From Planctomycetota bacterium (GTDB lineage Bacteria; Planctomycetota; UBA1135; GCA-002686595), in assembly GCA_020853575.1 (NCBI GenBank), contig JADYYP010000053.1, forward strand, positions 1 through 64,000: a stretch of DNA of 64,000 bases, read 5' to 3'. The notes under the pieces are model-generated. The model was not told where the DNA came from and made no database searches. It saw only the letters and a list, made by a program, of their open reading frames with translations. Both the position numbers and the translations under genes were made by a program. Below, piece by piece: positions 9,045-17,283 of this stretch (position 1 is its first letter; each line of letters begins with the position of its first letter).

Positions 9045-10238
9045 TCAACGCAGCCCGAGCTCGGTGGCGCGGGCCGCGAGCCGCCCCGCGCGCGCTTCGT
9101 CGCGCACGCTCGAGTCGCGCGAGGTCGCGAGCAGCTCGGAGAGTGCCAGAAGGGTATCGGTGCGGTCGGGGGCGAGCTCCAGCGCGAGCTCCAGGTTGGC
9201 CGAGGCTTCGCGGTCCTGCCGAGCGCGCGCGAGCCAGCGTCCGAAGCGCGTCCGCAGCGCCGGATCGTTGGGAGCCGACGAAACCGCGCGGCGCAGCGTG
9301 TTGAGCGCCTCGTCCGTGCGGCCGACGTCGAACAGCGCGCGCGTGGCGACCTCGCAGGCGAACGGCTCGGCCGGCGCGATCTCGAGCGCGCGCCCGCACA
9401 CCGCGAGCGCGCGCTCGTGTTCCCCGCGTTCGAGCAGCGCCTCGGCCCACGCCGAATGCAGCCGCGCGGAGCCCGGCCGCAGCGTCACCGCGACCGCGAG
9501 CACCTCGCAGCGCTCGCTCGAGGTCGATCCTGCCGCGCGCAGGCAGGCCGCGAGCTCGAGCAGCAGCTCGACGTCGTTGGAGCGCGCCAAGCGCGCCGTC
9601 CGCAGCGCCGGCAAGGCGTCCTGGGGTGCGCCGAGTCCGCGCAGCACGCGACCGAACAACCGCGCCGTGCTCGCCGCGCGCTTGGCGTCGAACTCGACCG
9701 CGCGTGCCTCGTCGAGCGCGCCCTTGGCCATCGCGCGGCGCAAGCTCGTGCGCGCGGGGTCGGTGTCGACCGCCAGCAGCACCTCGCGCAAGCGCTCGGC
9801 CTTGTCGACGCGCCGCGCTTCGATGCAGGCGCCGATCCACTGGTCGACCAGTGGTGCGAAGCGCTCGATCTCACCGCGCTCGCGCCACAGCTCACAGGCC
9901 TGCTCGCTCGAGCCCGCGAGCAAGTCGAGCCGTGCCTCGCGGAAGGCCTCGGCCAGGCGCTGCGAGTGCTCGAACGGCGCGAGCTCCGGATCGAGCGCGA
10001 GCTCGAGTGCCACCGACACCAGCGCGCCGCCCGCGGCCGCGGTCTTGAGCTTGCCCGCCTCGCGCGCCTGCTCGCGCTCGTCGGCGTGCTCCAACTCAGC
10101 GATGCGCGCGTGCGCCTCGGCCAGCGCGGCGAGCCGCTCGGCATCGAGCTCCAGGGCCCACCACCAGGCCACGCCCAGCGCCACCAACGCGCCGCCCGCG
10201 AGTGCCAAGAGCACGGCAACCGAGCGCTTGGCGTTCAT
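9045..10238 (-). CDS. TPR protein with N-terminal membrane anchor
   Basis: 397 residues from MNAKRSVAVLL; a GTG 12 bp upstream is an alternative start. One N-terminal transmembrane helix (VAVLLALAGGALVALGVAWWW) is followed by a short coiled coil and then alpha-helical repeats. The last 200 residues show TPR spacing: SARLHSAWAEALLERGEHERALAVCGRALEI, then DEALNTLRRAVSSAPNDPALRTRF, with P-rich turns. TPR arrays hold partner proteins together. It sits between a FUN14 protein and a Ser/Thr kinase on the same strand, 72 bp before the kinase start, so it may be a scaffold or substrate for that kinase. The specific partner is unknown. Confidence 0.75.
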   Translation of the reverse strand: MNAKRSVAVLLALAGGALVALGVAWWWALELDAERLAALAEAHARIAELEHADEREQAREAGKLKTAAAGGALVSVALELALDPELAPFEHSQRLAEAFREARLDLLAGSSEQACELWRERGEIERFAPLVDQWIGACIEARRVDKAERLREVLLAVDTDPARTSLRRAMAKGALDEARAVEFDAKRAASTARLFGRVLRGLGAPQDALPALRTARLARSNDVELLLELAACLRAAGSTSSERCEVLAVAVTLRPGSARLHSAWAEALLERGEHERALAVCGRALEIAPAEPFACEVATRALFDVGRTDEALNTLRRAVSSAPNDPALRTRFGRWLARARQDREASANLELALELAPDRTDTLLALSELLATSRDSSVRDEARAGRLAARATELGLR

Positions 10239-10287
10239 CGCGAGTTCCACGCCCTCTCTCGTGCGGCGGCCAAGTTCGCGCAGCTCC

Positions 10288-10812
10288 CTAGCCGCGCTGG
10301 AAACCCACCACGGTGCCGGCGACGAGCGCTGCGACCGAGGGCACGCGGTTGGTCAGGAACTTGGTGACCGTCTCGTCCTCCTTGAGGTTGAGCACGAAGC
10401 GGTTGAGCGCCTCGGTCAGTCCGTTCCAGTCGACCGACATCCAGCCCATGTGCACGCCGACCTGCACGCCGACGAACGCCACGGCGATCAGCACCAACCC
10501 GATCTTGAACACCTTGCGCGTGGCGTAGCCCAGCGCGAAGCCGATCAAGCCGAACAGCGAGCCCTCCGTGACGTAGGGCAGGAGTGCTTCGAAGCTCCCC
10601 GCGGGTTGCGCGACCGCGTTCTCGCCCGCGTGCGCGGCGGCGCGCATGCCGTTGGCGATTTCGGTCTGGCCTCCGTGGTCCAGCACGAGCCGTGCGAGGA
10701 CCGAGACGACCAGGACGATCGCCAGCGCCCACAACAGCACGCGCTGCAAGCCGGTCAGTCCCGGCTTCTTCTGGGGCGCCTGCTTCGGATCGGTTTTCTT
10801 GACGTCGGCCAT
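10288..10812 (-). CDS. FUN14 family membrane protein
   Basis: 174 residues. A basic, Lys/Pro-rich cytoplasmic start (MADVKKTDPKQAPQKK) precedes one hydrophobic helix (VLLWALAIVLVVSVLARLVL). The C-terminal half then matches FUN14 (PF04930): GSLFGLIGFALGYATRKVFK, IAVAFVGVQVGVHMGWM, and SVDWNGL. In eukaryotes FUN14 proteins are mitochondrial outer-membrane mitophagy receptors; bacterial members have no established role. It is probably the first gene of the FUN14-TPR-kinase unit; the stop lies 49 bp before the TPR gene start. It diverges from the first sigma fusion across 162 bp, and a TAAGCT box lies 5 bp before its ATG. Confidence 0.8.
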   Translation of the reverse strand: MADVKKTDPKQAPQKKPGLTGLQRVLLWALAIVLVVSVLARLVLDHGGQTEIANGMRAAAHAGENAVAQPAGSFEALLPYVTEGSLFGLIGFALGYATRKVFKIGLVLIAVAFVGVQVGVHMGWMSVDWNGLTEALNRFVLNLKEDETVTKFLTNRVPSVAALVAGTVVGFQRG

Positions 10813-10974
10813 GCCCGGGAGCTTAGCGCGCTGTGGGCGTGGTCCGCGATGAGGCCCGGTGCCGGCCGAATCGCGGCGTGCGGCCCGTGAACCCGGCCGA
10901 AGAACTCGTGACTCTCGGCCAAGTCGCCGACATCGATCGCTCGGCAGCGGGTATTCCTGGTCGAGGACCGCGAC

Positions 10975-13737
10975 ATGGCGCCTTTCGATTCGAGAGAGCT
11001 TCTGGAGCGCGCCGCATGGGCGCGCCGGCTGGCGTTTGCGTTGGTGCGCGACGACGCACGCGCGGACGACGTCGCCCAGGAGCTGTGGGTCGCCACATTG
11101 CAGTCGGGCCCGCGCGAGCCCGGGGCGCTCTCGAACTGGATGGCGCACGTGCTCGGGCTCGTGGCGGCGAAGATGCGCCGCGGCGAGAGCCGTCGTGGCC
11201 GCCGCGAGCAGCTCGCCGCGCGTCCCGAGGCGACCGAAGCGACCGCCGCCATCGTGGCCCGGGCGCAACTGCACGAGATGCTGGTGAAGCACGTGCTCGA
11301 GCTCGAGGAGCCCTACTGCTCGGTGTTGTTGTTGCGCTACTTCGACGAGCTCTCGCCCGCGGACATCGCGCGGGCGCGCGGCGTCGGAGTGGCGACGGTC
11401 AAGACACAGCTCGCCCGCGGGCTGGCGCGGTTGCGTGCCCGACTCGACGCACGCCATCCGCGCGGGCGATCGGAGTGGCTCGCCGCGCTCGCGCCATTGC
11501 TGGCCACGCCCCGTGGATCTGGACCCTGGATCGGAGTGACGTTGATGAAGCTCAAGCTCGCGGCCTGGACGGCGGTGGTCGTGCTCGGCTTGGTCGTGTT
11601 GTGGTGGAACACGCGCCCGCCCGAGTCGACCGCCGGTTCGAGCCTGGCCTGGGACGAGCGAGCGCCGCAGTCGGAGACCGGGGGAACGCTGGAGACGACG
11701 CGCGCGAGCACACTGGATCCGCAGGCCGCCACCGGGACCACGAGCGCCGCGCGGGCGATCGCTGCCGACGCTGCGCCGCGCGTCGACCCCGAGCGCGTGC
11801 TGCGCGGTCGCGTGCTCGACACGGCGGGGCGCGGCATCGCCTACGCGCGTGTGAGCGTGTGGTCGCAGTCGCGCGTCATCGCCGGCGAGCCGACGCCCTT
11901 GGCCCTGGTCGACGCGCCCAGCGCCGAACTGGTGTCCGACGCCGAAGGTGCCTTCTCGACCGAGGCCGTGCGCGGTCATGGCTACGAGTTGCTCGCCTCG
12001 GCGCCGGGCTTCAGCTCGCGTTCCCTGCTCTCGTGCTTTCCCGGCGGCTCGATCGAGATCGTGCTCTCGCGTTCCGCGCGCCTGCACGGTCGCGTGCGCT
12101 ACTCCGACGGCTCGCCCGCGCGCCAGGCGCAGCTGCGGCTCGAGCCGCTGATGAACTTCGGTGCCACGCGCCTGAGCGCCACGACGCGCAGCGACCAGGA
12201 CGGCCAGTATGAGTTCGTCGACGCACCGATCGGAGGCTGGAACGTCGCGGTGGCGCCGCTCGAGGGAGTCGAGAGCTCGGGCAGCGTGGTGCAGCTCACC
12301 GAGGGCTCGGTGCTGCGCTTCGATTTCGAGCTCGAGCGCGGCGGAGCCGTCGAGGGCCGGGTCTACGACGCAGCGACCGGAGCCCCGGTGGCTGGAGCCC
12401 TGGTCACGGCCGATCGCTTCGACGAGCGCGCGGTGCGCTCCGACGCCGAGGGCCGCTACCGCTTGGTCGGAGTGACGCCGATGTCGCCACGCTGGTTCGG
12501 GCTGCACGCACGCGCGGAAGGCTACGCCGACGGCTTTGCGCCGACCTCAGAGCTCGCTCCCGACGCGCTGCTGCAGGTCGACATCGCGCTCCATCGCGGG
12601 CGGCGCGTCTTCGGCACGGTCACCGATGCCCACGGAGTGCCGCTGCAAGACGTGCGCATCATCGCGTCCGCGCGCTTGCCGAAGCGCTTGGACTCGCGCA
12701 GCACGCGCAGTCGCTCCAACGGCACCTTCGAGATCACGGGCCTGACCAAGGAGACGTCCCACACCGTCGAGCTCGCGGCCCTGGGCTTCGGGCGCCGGTT
12801 CTACGACCTGCCCCTGAGCCCCGCGGCTCCCGACGATGTCGATCTGGGCACGATCGCGATGGTCTCGGCCGGGATGGTCATGGGGCGCGCAGTCGACGCG
12901 CGCGGTGAGCCGCTCGAGGGCTGGGTGGCGCGGATCGAGGGTTCCAACCCCGACCGCGTGCGCTTCGGCGAGACGCCGCTCTCGGGCAACTACATGCTGG
13001 GCTTCGAATCCCAGGCCCTGACGCGGCGCGACGGGAGCTTCGTCGTCGGGGACCTCAGCGAGGGCCAGTTCCAATTCGTGCTCGGCCTGAAGGGCTTCGC
13101 CGCGCTGCACGAGAGCCAGTTGCTCCTGGGCGAGGGCGAGCGCCGCGACCTGGGCGAGATCGTGATCGACGTCGGGGGCACGCTGCACGGCGTCGTGCTC
13201 CAATCCGAGCGCACGCCGGTCGCGGGCGCCTGCGTGCAGGTCGCGCTGGCCTCCGATCCAGGCCAACGGATCGCCTACACCTTCACCGACGGGCTGGGGC
13301 GCTTCCGCCTCGGCGGCCTGAGCGAGGCCGAGCTGATCCTCAAGGTCGACAAGGGTGTCGGCGCGCAACGGCTGCAGCCGATCGCGCCGGGGTACTTCGA
13401 GCACATTCGGGCCGGCACCGAGGCGCTCGAGCTGGTGCTCGCGCCGGTGGGCAAGATCCGCGGGCGCGTGCTCGACTGCGAGGGTCGGCCGGCGCGCGAC
13501 GCGACCGTCGACCTGCGCGACGAGCGCGTCATACAGGACTTGTGGGGCCTCGATCTGGCGCGCACCGACGCGGACGGGCGCTTCGAGCTGTGCGCGGGTG
13601 TCGGGGGCAGCTACCAGTTGACCGTGGTGCACGAGCCGCCGGAACAGCGCGACGACGAAGCCAGCTCGATCCTCGAGCTCCACGGCATCTCCGTCGACCG
13701 CGGCGAGCTCGAGCTGCGGCTCCCGAAGAGTCGCTGA
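10975..13737 (+). CDS. Sigma-70 (ECF-like) factor fused to TM helix and Ig-like array
   Basis: 920 residues in one uninterrupted frame. The ATG at 10975 follows GAGGA (10963-10967). Residues about 8-75 are sigma region 2 (RDDARADDVAQELWVATLQ). Residues about 100-158 are sigma region 4, with a helix-turn-helix (LRYFDELSPADIARARGV, TVKTQLARGLARLRARL). A single transmembrane helix (LAAWTAVVVLGLVVLWW, about 195-211) follows. The remaining 700 residues hold about seven carboxypeptidase-regulatory/Cna-B-like repeats, each opening with a pattern such as LRGRVLDTAGRGI, VEGRVYDAATGAP or IRGRVLDCEGRP. The predicted topology is sigma inside and Ig-like array outside, which would need proteolysis or internal initiation to free the sigma part. 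An internal SD-ATG sits exactly at the junction. Paralog of the gene at 23473. Confidence 0.85.
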   Translation: MAPFDSRELLERAAWARRLAFALVRDDARADDVAQELWVATLQSGPREPGALSNWMAHVLGLVAAKMRRGESRRGRREQLAARPEATEATAAIVARAQLHEMLVKHVLELEEPYCSVLLLRYFDELSPADIARARGVGVATVKTQLARGLARLRARLDARHPRGRSEWLAALAPLLATPRGSGPWIGVTLMKLKLAAWTAVVVLGLVVLWWNTRPPESTAGSSLAWDERAPQSETGGTLETTRASTLDPQAATGTTSAARAIAADAAPRVDPERVLRGRVLDTAGRGIAYARVSVWSQSRVIAGEPTPLALVDAPSAELVSDAEGAFSTEAVRGHGYELLASAPGFSSRSLLSCFPGGSIEIVLSRSARLHGRVRYSDGSPARQAQLRLEPLMNFGATRLSATTRSDQDGQYEFVDAPIGGWNVAVAPLEGVESSGSVVQLTEGSVLRFDFELERGGAVEGRVYDAATGAPVAGALVTADRFDERAVRSDAEGRYRLVGVTPMSPRWFGLHARAEGYADGFAPTSELAPDALLQVDIALHRGRRVFGTVTDAHGVPLQDVRIIASARLPKRLDSRSTRSRSNGTFEITGLTKETSHTVELAALGFGRRFYDLPLSPAAPDDVDLGTIAMVSAGMVMGRAVDARGEPLEGWVARIEGSNPDRVRFGETPLSGNYMLGFESQALTRRDGSFVVGDLSEGQFQFVLGLKGFAALHESQLLLGEGERRDLGEIVIDVGGTLHGVVLQSERTPVAGACVQVALASDPGQRIAYTFTDGLGRFRLGGLSEAELILKVDKGVGAQRLQPIAPGYFEHIRAGTEALELVLAPVGKIRGRVLDCEGRPARDATVDLRDERVIQDLWGLDLARTDADGRFELCAGVGGSYQLTVVHEPPEQRDDEASSILELHGISVDRGELELRLPKSR
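11533..11547 (+). promoter_or_regulatory. Internal ribosome-binding site and in-frame ATG at the sigma/TM junction
   Basis: GGAG at 11533-11536, then eight bases, then ATG at 11545 (codon 191, in frame). Starting here would give MKLKLAAWTAVVV..., a protein with its own signal anchor and no sigma domain. The same ATCGGAG-N8-ATG arrangement occurs at the equivalent junction of the paralogous gene (24064-24078). Confidence 0.45.
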
Positions 13738-13804
13738 CGCGCGCCCGCGGAGCACACGCGGCGGCGATTCGCGCGCCGCATTCGGATTCACGTCCGTGCT
13801 GCAC

Positions 13805-13810
13805 TAGAAT
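13805..13810 (+). promoter_or_regulatory. -10 box of purF, near-leaderless
   Basis: TAGAAT matches the sigma-70 -10 consensus at five of six positions and ends only nine bases before the purF ATG at 13820. Transcription would begin two to four bases before the start codon, and no ribosome-binding site fits in that space. A weak -35 (TTCGGA at 13781-13786) gives an 18-bp spacer. Confidence 0.5.
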
Positions 13811-13819
13811 CCTCGCCCA

Positions 13820-15298
13820 ATGTGCGGATTCATCGGCATCTACGGACCTGACGGCACCGACGTGGCGCTCGAGATCTACGAGGGCCTGCTCGCGGTTCAG
13901 CACCGCGGCCAAGACGCATCGGGCATCACCACCTTCACCGACAAGTTCCACGTCAAGAAGGGGCTGGGCCTGGTGCGCGACGTGTTCAACGAGCGCAACA
14001 TGGCGCGACTGCGCGGCCACATCGGCGTGGGCCACGTGCGCTATCCCACGGTCGGCGTCGGTTCGGACGAGGACGTGCAGCCGTTCCACATGGTGTTTCC
14101 GTTCGGGATCGCCATGGCGCACAACGGCAACGTCACCAACTTCCTCGAGCTCAAGGACCGCCTGCGCATCAAGGGCGTGCGTCTGGGCTCGTCGTGCGAC
14201 GTCGAGGTGATCCTGTACGTGTTCGCGCGCGCGCTCGCCGACCGCGTCAAGCCGGCGCAGAAGATCGAGCCCGAGGACGTGTTCGCGGCCGTCAAGGTCG
14301 TGCACGAAAAGGTCAAGGGCGCCTACTCGGTCGTCGCGGTGCTCGCCGACGGCGGCATGGTGTGCTTCCGCGATCCGTTCGGCATCAAGCCGATCGTGTT
14401 CGGCACGAAGGTCACCGAGAAGGGCGTGAGCTACGCCTGCGCCAGCGAATCCGTGGTGCTCGACGTCAACGGCTACGCGCGCTCGCTCGACATCGGACCC
14501 GGCGAATGTCTGTACGTTTCGCCCGACCGCAAGATCCACCAGCGCAAGCTGGGCGACAAGCCGCACCGGCCGTGCATCTTCGAGTGGGTCTACTTCGCGC
14601 GACCCGATTCGATGCTCGACGACGTGTCGGTCTACAAGACGCGCCGCCGCTTCGGCGCAGCCTTGGCCGAGCAATGGAAGAAAGCCGGCGCTCCGGCGGC
14701 CGACGTGGTGATCCCGATCCCCGACAGCTCGCGTGAAGCGGCGGCTTCGATGGCGGAGACGCTGGGCCTGCCTTACCGCGAAGGCCTGGTGAAGAACCGC
14801 TACATCGGGCGCACGTTCATCATGCCCAGCCAGGGCGCGCGCACGAACTCGGTGCGGCGCAAGCTCAACACCATTCCGCTCGAGTTCGAGGGCAAGGACG
14901 TGCTGCTGGTCGACGATTCGATCGTGCGCGGCAACACTTCGCGGCGCATCGTGCAGATGGCGCGCGACGCGGGCGCCAAGAAGGTCTTCGTGGCGTTGAC
15001 CAGTCCGCCGCTCGTCAGCCCGTGCCCCTACGGCATCGACATGGCGACCAAGACCGAGTTCATCGCCACCGGACGCTCTCCGTCCGAGGTCGCGCGCGAG
15101 ATCGGCGCCGACTACGTGCTCTACCTCGACCGCGACGCGATGAACGAGGCCGCGCGCGCCGGCAACCCGAAGATCGAGAAGTTCTGCAACGCCTGCTTCA
15201 CCGGCGACTACCCGACCGGCGACGTCACCCGCGAAATGCTCGCCGCCATCGAAGGCGAACGCTGCGACGCGCAGCAACAGCTCACGCTAGGAAGCTGA
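13820..15298 (+). CDS. purF: Amidophosphoribosyltransferase (glutamine PRPP amidotransferase)
   Basis: 492 residues. It catalyses the first committed step of purine synthesis, making phosphoribosylamine from PRPP and glutamine in the cytoplasm. The nucleophile is Cys2 directly after Met, so unlike B. subtilis PurF there is no propeptide to remove. The glutaminase domain shows QHRGQDASGI, GHVRYPT and HNGNVTN. The PRPP loop is DVLLVDDSIVRGNTSRR. Cysteines in PCIFEWVYFARPDS, PLVSPCPYGIDM and FCNACFTGDYP match the four 4Fe-4S ligands of the oxygen-sensitive B. subtilis-type enzyme. It stands alone, without other pur genes nearby. A MntA antitoxin gene follows after 18 bp. Confidence 0.97.
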   Translation: MCGFIGIYGPDGTDVALEIYEGLLAVQHRGQDASGITTFTDKFHVKKGLGLVRDVFNERNMARLRGHIGVGHVRYPTVGVGSDEDVQPFHMVFPFGIAMAHNGNVTNFLELKDRLRIKGVRLGSSCDVEVILYVFARALADRVKPAQKIEPEDVFAAVKVVHEKVKGAYSVVAVLADGGMVCFRDPFGIKPIVFGTKVTEKGVSYACASESVVLDVNGYARSLDIGPGECLYVSPDRKIHQRKLGDKPHRPCIFEWVYFARPDSMLDDVSVYKTRRRFGAALAEQWKKAGAPAADVVIPIPDSSREAAASMAETLGLPYREGLVKNRYIGRTFIMPSQGARTNSVRRKLNTIPLEFEGKDVLLVDDSIVRGNTSRRIVQMARDAGAKKVFVALTSPPLVSPCPYGIDMATKTEFIATGRSPSEVAREIGADYVLYLDRDAMNEAARAGNPKIEKFCNACFTGDYPTGDVTREMLAAIEGERCDAQQQLTLGS

Positions 15299-15316
15299 CC
15301 CGCGTCGGAGTCCCTC

Positions 15317-15622
15317 ATGCACGAACTCGATCGACTGAGCGTGTCCTCGAGCGCGATCGCAGCCATCGCGCGCGAGTTCGGCGTTCGCGAGCTCAGCGTC
15401 TTCGGGTCCGTGCTTCGCGACGATTTTCGACCCGACAGCGATGTCGACTTCCTCGTCGAGTTCCTGCCCGACCAACGCGTGAGCCTGTTCACTCTGATCC
15501 GCTTGCAACATCGGCTGGAGGACGTGCTCGGTCGGCGCGTGGACCTCGTGCCGAGGGACGGCCTGAAGCCGGCCGTGCGCGCGGAGGTTCTCGCCAAAGC
15601 GCGACGCGTCTATGCGGCCTGA
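15317..15622 (+). CDS. mntA: MntA-type minimal nucleotidyltransferase antitoxin
   Basis: 101 residues. It carries the nucleotidyltransferase signature GSVLRDDFRPDSDVDFLVEF: the GS motif and the DxD metal-binding aspartates about 11 residues on. In type VII toxin-antitoxin systems MntA transfers AMP to a tyrosine of the HEPN toxin HepT and so silences it. The start at 15317 follows GGAG at 15307-15310. Its last 11 bases overlap the start of the HepT gene, the usual arrangement of this pair. Confidence 0.88.
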   Translation: MHELDRLSVSSSAIAAIAREFGVRELSVFGSVLRDDFRPDSDVDFLVEFLPDQRVSLFTLIRLQHRLEDVLGRRVDLVPRDGLKPAVRAEVLAKARRVYAA

Positions 15623-15953
15623 CGCGCTGTATCTCCGCGACATCGCCGAAGCGAGCGCCGCGATCGAGCGCTTCATCGGCACTGTCGATGAGGCTCGCTT
15701 TCGAGCCGACGAGTTGCTGCAGGCGGCCGTCCTGCAGAAGCTGACGGTGATCGGCGAGGCAGCCGCGCGCATCTCGCGCGACTTCAAAGAGGCGCACGCG
15801 GCGATCGAGTGGCGAACGGTCGTCGGACTCCGCAACGTCGCGGTGCACGAGTACTTCGCCATCTCTTGGTCGACGATCTGGTCGACCTGTCGCGATGACG
15901 TGCCCGCATTGCGCGAGCTGGTCGAAACCGAGCTGCGGGCCCTGGGCGACTGA
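15612..15953 (+). CDS. hepT: HepT-like HEPN toxin (DUF86)
   Basis: 113 residues, all-helical. The HEPN RNase motif Rx4HxY is intact in LRNVAVHEYF (Arg, His and Tyr present), so the protein should be an active RNase toxin that MntA can modify on the Tyr. The reading frame overlaps mntA by 11 bp, giving coupled translation. Its stop codon lies three bases from the stop of a truncated DNA glycosylase gene on the other strand. This suggests the toxin-antitoxin module replaced or inserted into the 3' half of that gene. Confidence 0.88.
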   Translation: MRPDALYLRDIAEASAAIERFIGTVDEARFRADELLQAAVLQKLTVIGEAAARISRDFKEAHAAIEWRTVVGLRNVAVHEYFAISWSTIWSTCRDDVPALRELVETELRALGD

Positions 15954-15956
15954 TCG

Positions 15957-16310
15957 TCAGCCCGCGAGCTCGCTCGAGTCGATCTTTCCCGCGAGATCGC
16001 GCAGCGCGAGCAACTTGTTGCGCGAGAGACCCGCGCCGCGCAGTCGCTCGTCGGAGAGCTCGAGCACCTCGCGGGGCGTTGGAAAGCGTGAGCCCGGCGT
16101 CAAGGCGACGACGCGCCCGTGGATCGTCTCGGCGGCCTTGCCGGCGAGCTGTTGGAAGACGATGGCTCGCGCGAGCGCGTGGAAGTGCGGGCGGCGCGCC
16201 TGGTCGGGCCGCGGAAAGCCTGGAAACGGCGCCAAGCGCTGCATCGCGCGGCCCAAGGCGGGGTCGCGCGCCGCGAGCTCGCGCACCAGCTTCGGCGCCG
16301 GCCTGCTCAC
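15957..16310 (-). pseudogene. DNA-3-methyladenine glycosylase (HhH-GPD), C-terminally truncated
   Basis: 117 residues starting at a GTG that overlaps the SDR stop by four bases (GTGA, 16307-16310). The sequence (RELAARDPALGRAM, HALARAIVFQQLAGKAAETIHGR, LSDERLRGAGLSRNKLLALRDLA) matches the N-terminal half of short AlkA-type glycosylases, normally about 200 residues. It stops at GKIDSSELAG, before the helix-hairpin-helix (GIGRWTA-type motif) and the catalytic aspartate. No continuation was found in other frames, and the space beyond is taken by the hepT gene. The protein should be catalytically dead in base excision; the gene is most likely a remnant. Confidence 0.75.
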
Positions 16311-17005
16311 CACGCGATCGGCTCCCGGCCGCGGAAGAACTGGCCGTTCGGGCCGCTCGCGGGCAGTGTCGCGAGCCAGGCCACGACGTCGGCGCCCTCC
16401 TCGGGCGACAGCTCGGCCTCCGCTCCGCCCATGCGCGTGCGCACCCAACCCGGACAGCACGCGTTGACCTTGACGTCGCCGCGCGCGGAACGCGCGAACA
16501 CCACGGTCGCGGCGTTGAGCGCCGCCTTGGTGACCGAATAGCTCGCGGGGCCGTCGAGGCCTTCGCTGAACGCGCCCCAGCCGGACGAGACGTTGACCAC
16601 GCGTCCGTAGCCGCGCTCGAGCATCGCTGGCATGAACGCGCGCATGGTCCACGCGGTTCCGAGCACATTGACGTCGAACGCCGCGCGCCACTCGCGGCTC
16701 GACGTCGACAGGCCGTCACCCTCGAACAGCAGTGCGCCGTTGTTGACGAGCACGTCGATCGCGATGCGCGCGCTCGCCAGGCGTCCGGCGCAGTTCGCGA
16801 TTCCGCGCTCGTCGGCGAGATCGAGCTGCTCGGCGCGCACGTCGAGGCCCTGGGCGCGCAACTCCTCGGCGGCGCGTGCGGCGTCGGCCTCGCGGCGCGC
16901 GGACAGCACCACGCTCAATCCGCGGCGCGCCAGCAGGGCGCAGGTCGCGAGTCCGATGCCGCGGTTGGCTCCGGTGACCAGGGCAGTGCGAGTTGCTGTG
17001 GGCAT
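16307..17005 (-). CDS. Short-chain dehydrogenase/reductase (SDR)
   Basis: 232 residues from MPTATRTALVTGANRG. Classical SDR features: NAD(P)-binding TGANRGIG, NNGA in VLVNNGALL, catalytic Ser in NVSSGWGAF, and YSVTK with the Tyr and Lys of the active site. The Arg-rich segment after the first beta strand (LSARREADAARA) suggests a preference for NADP(H). It is translationally coupled to the truncated glycosylase gene downstream. The substrate is not evident; close look-alikes are annotated as carbonyl reductases. Confidence 0.88.
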   Translation of the reverse strand: MPTATRTALVTGANRGIGLATCALLARRGLSVVLSARREADAARAAEELRAQGLDVRAEQLDLADERGIANCAGRLASARIAIDVLVNNGALLFEGDGLSTSSREWRAAFDVNVLGTAWTMRAFMPAMLERGYGRVVNVSSGWGAFSEGLDGPASYSVTKAALNAATVVFARSARGDVKVNACCPGWVRTRMGGAEAELSPEEGADVVAWLATLPASGPNGQFFRGREPIAW

Positions 17006-17246
17006 CGAAGCCGGTCTTGTTCGCGTGTTTCGAGCGGCGCGCTTGGGGCCTGGCGAGCCTCGGCGGATCAGGCGGTCTGGGTCCGGAACGGCTCCCCGCG
17101 GCGCTGGGCCACCTCGGAAAAGCCTTCGCCGCGCGCATCCTAGCGCGTCGCAGCACACGAATCGTGGCCTTCGCTCGCGCGCGGCTTGCCGATTCAGAGG
17201 CGTGCCGTTGGGATGGAGGCGCTGGACGTGCGTGCCGCGCTCGCCC

Positions 17247-17274
17247 TTGCAACCCAGAGCCCGAGACCTAGCCT
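17247..17274 (+). promoter_or_regulatory. Promoter of the HNH gene (TTGCAA-16-TAGCCT)
   Basis: TTGCAA at 17247-17252 and TAGCCT at 17269-17274 are separated by 16 bp. The -10 box ends nine bases before the ATG at 17284, so the transcript would be almost leaderless. The same hexamers and spacing recur at 27790-27817. Confidence 0.45.
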
Positions 17275-17283
17275 CTAATCACC

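Noticed and set aside
10813..12507. A 5' extension of the FUN14 frame on the minus strand.
   Set aside because: It is antisense to the sigma fusion; a normal FUN14 N-terminus begins at 10812.
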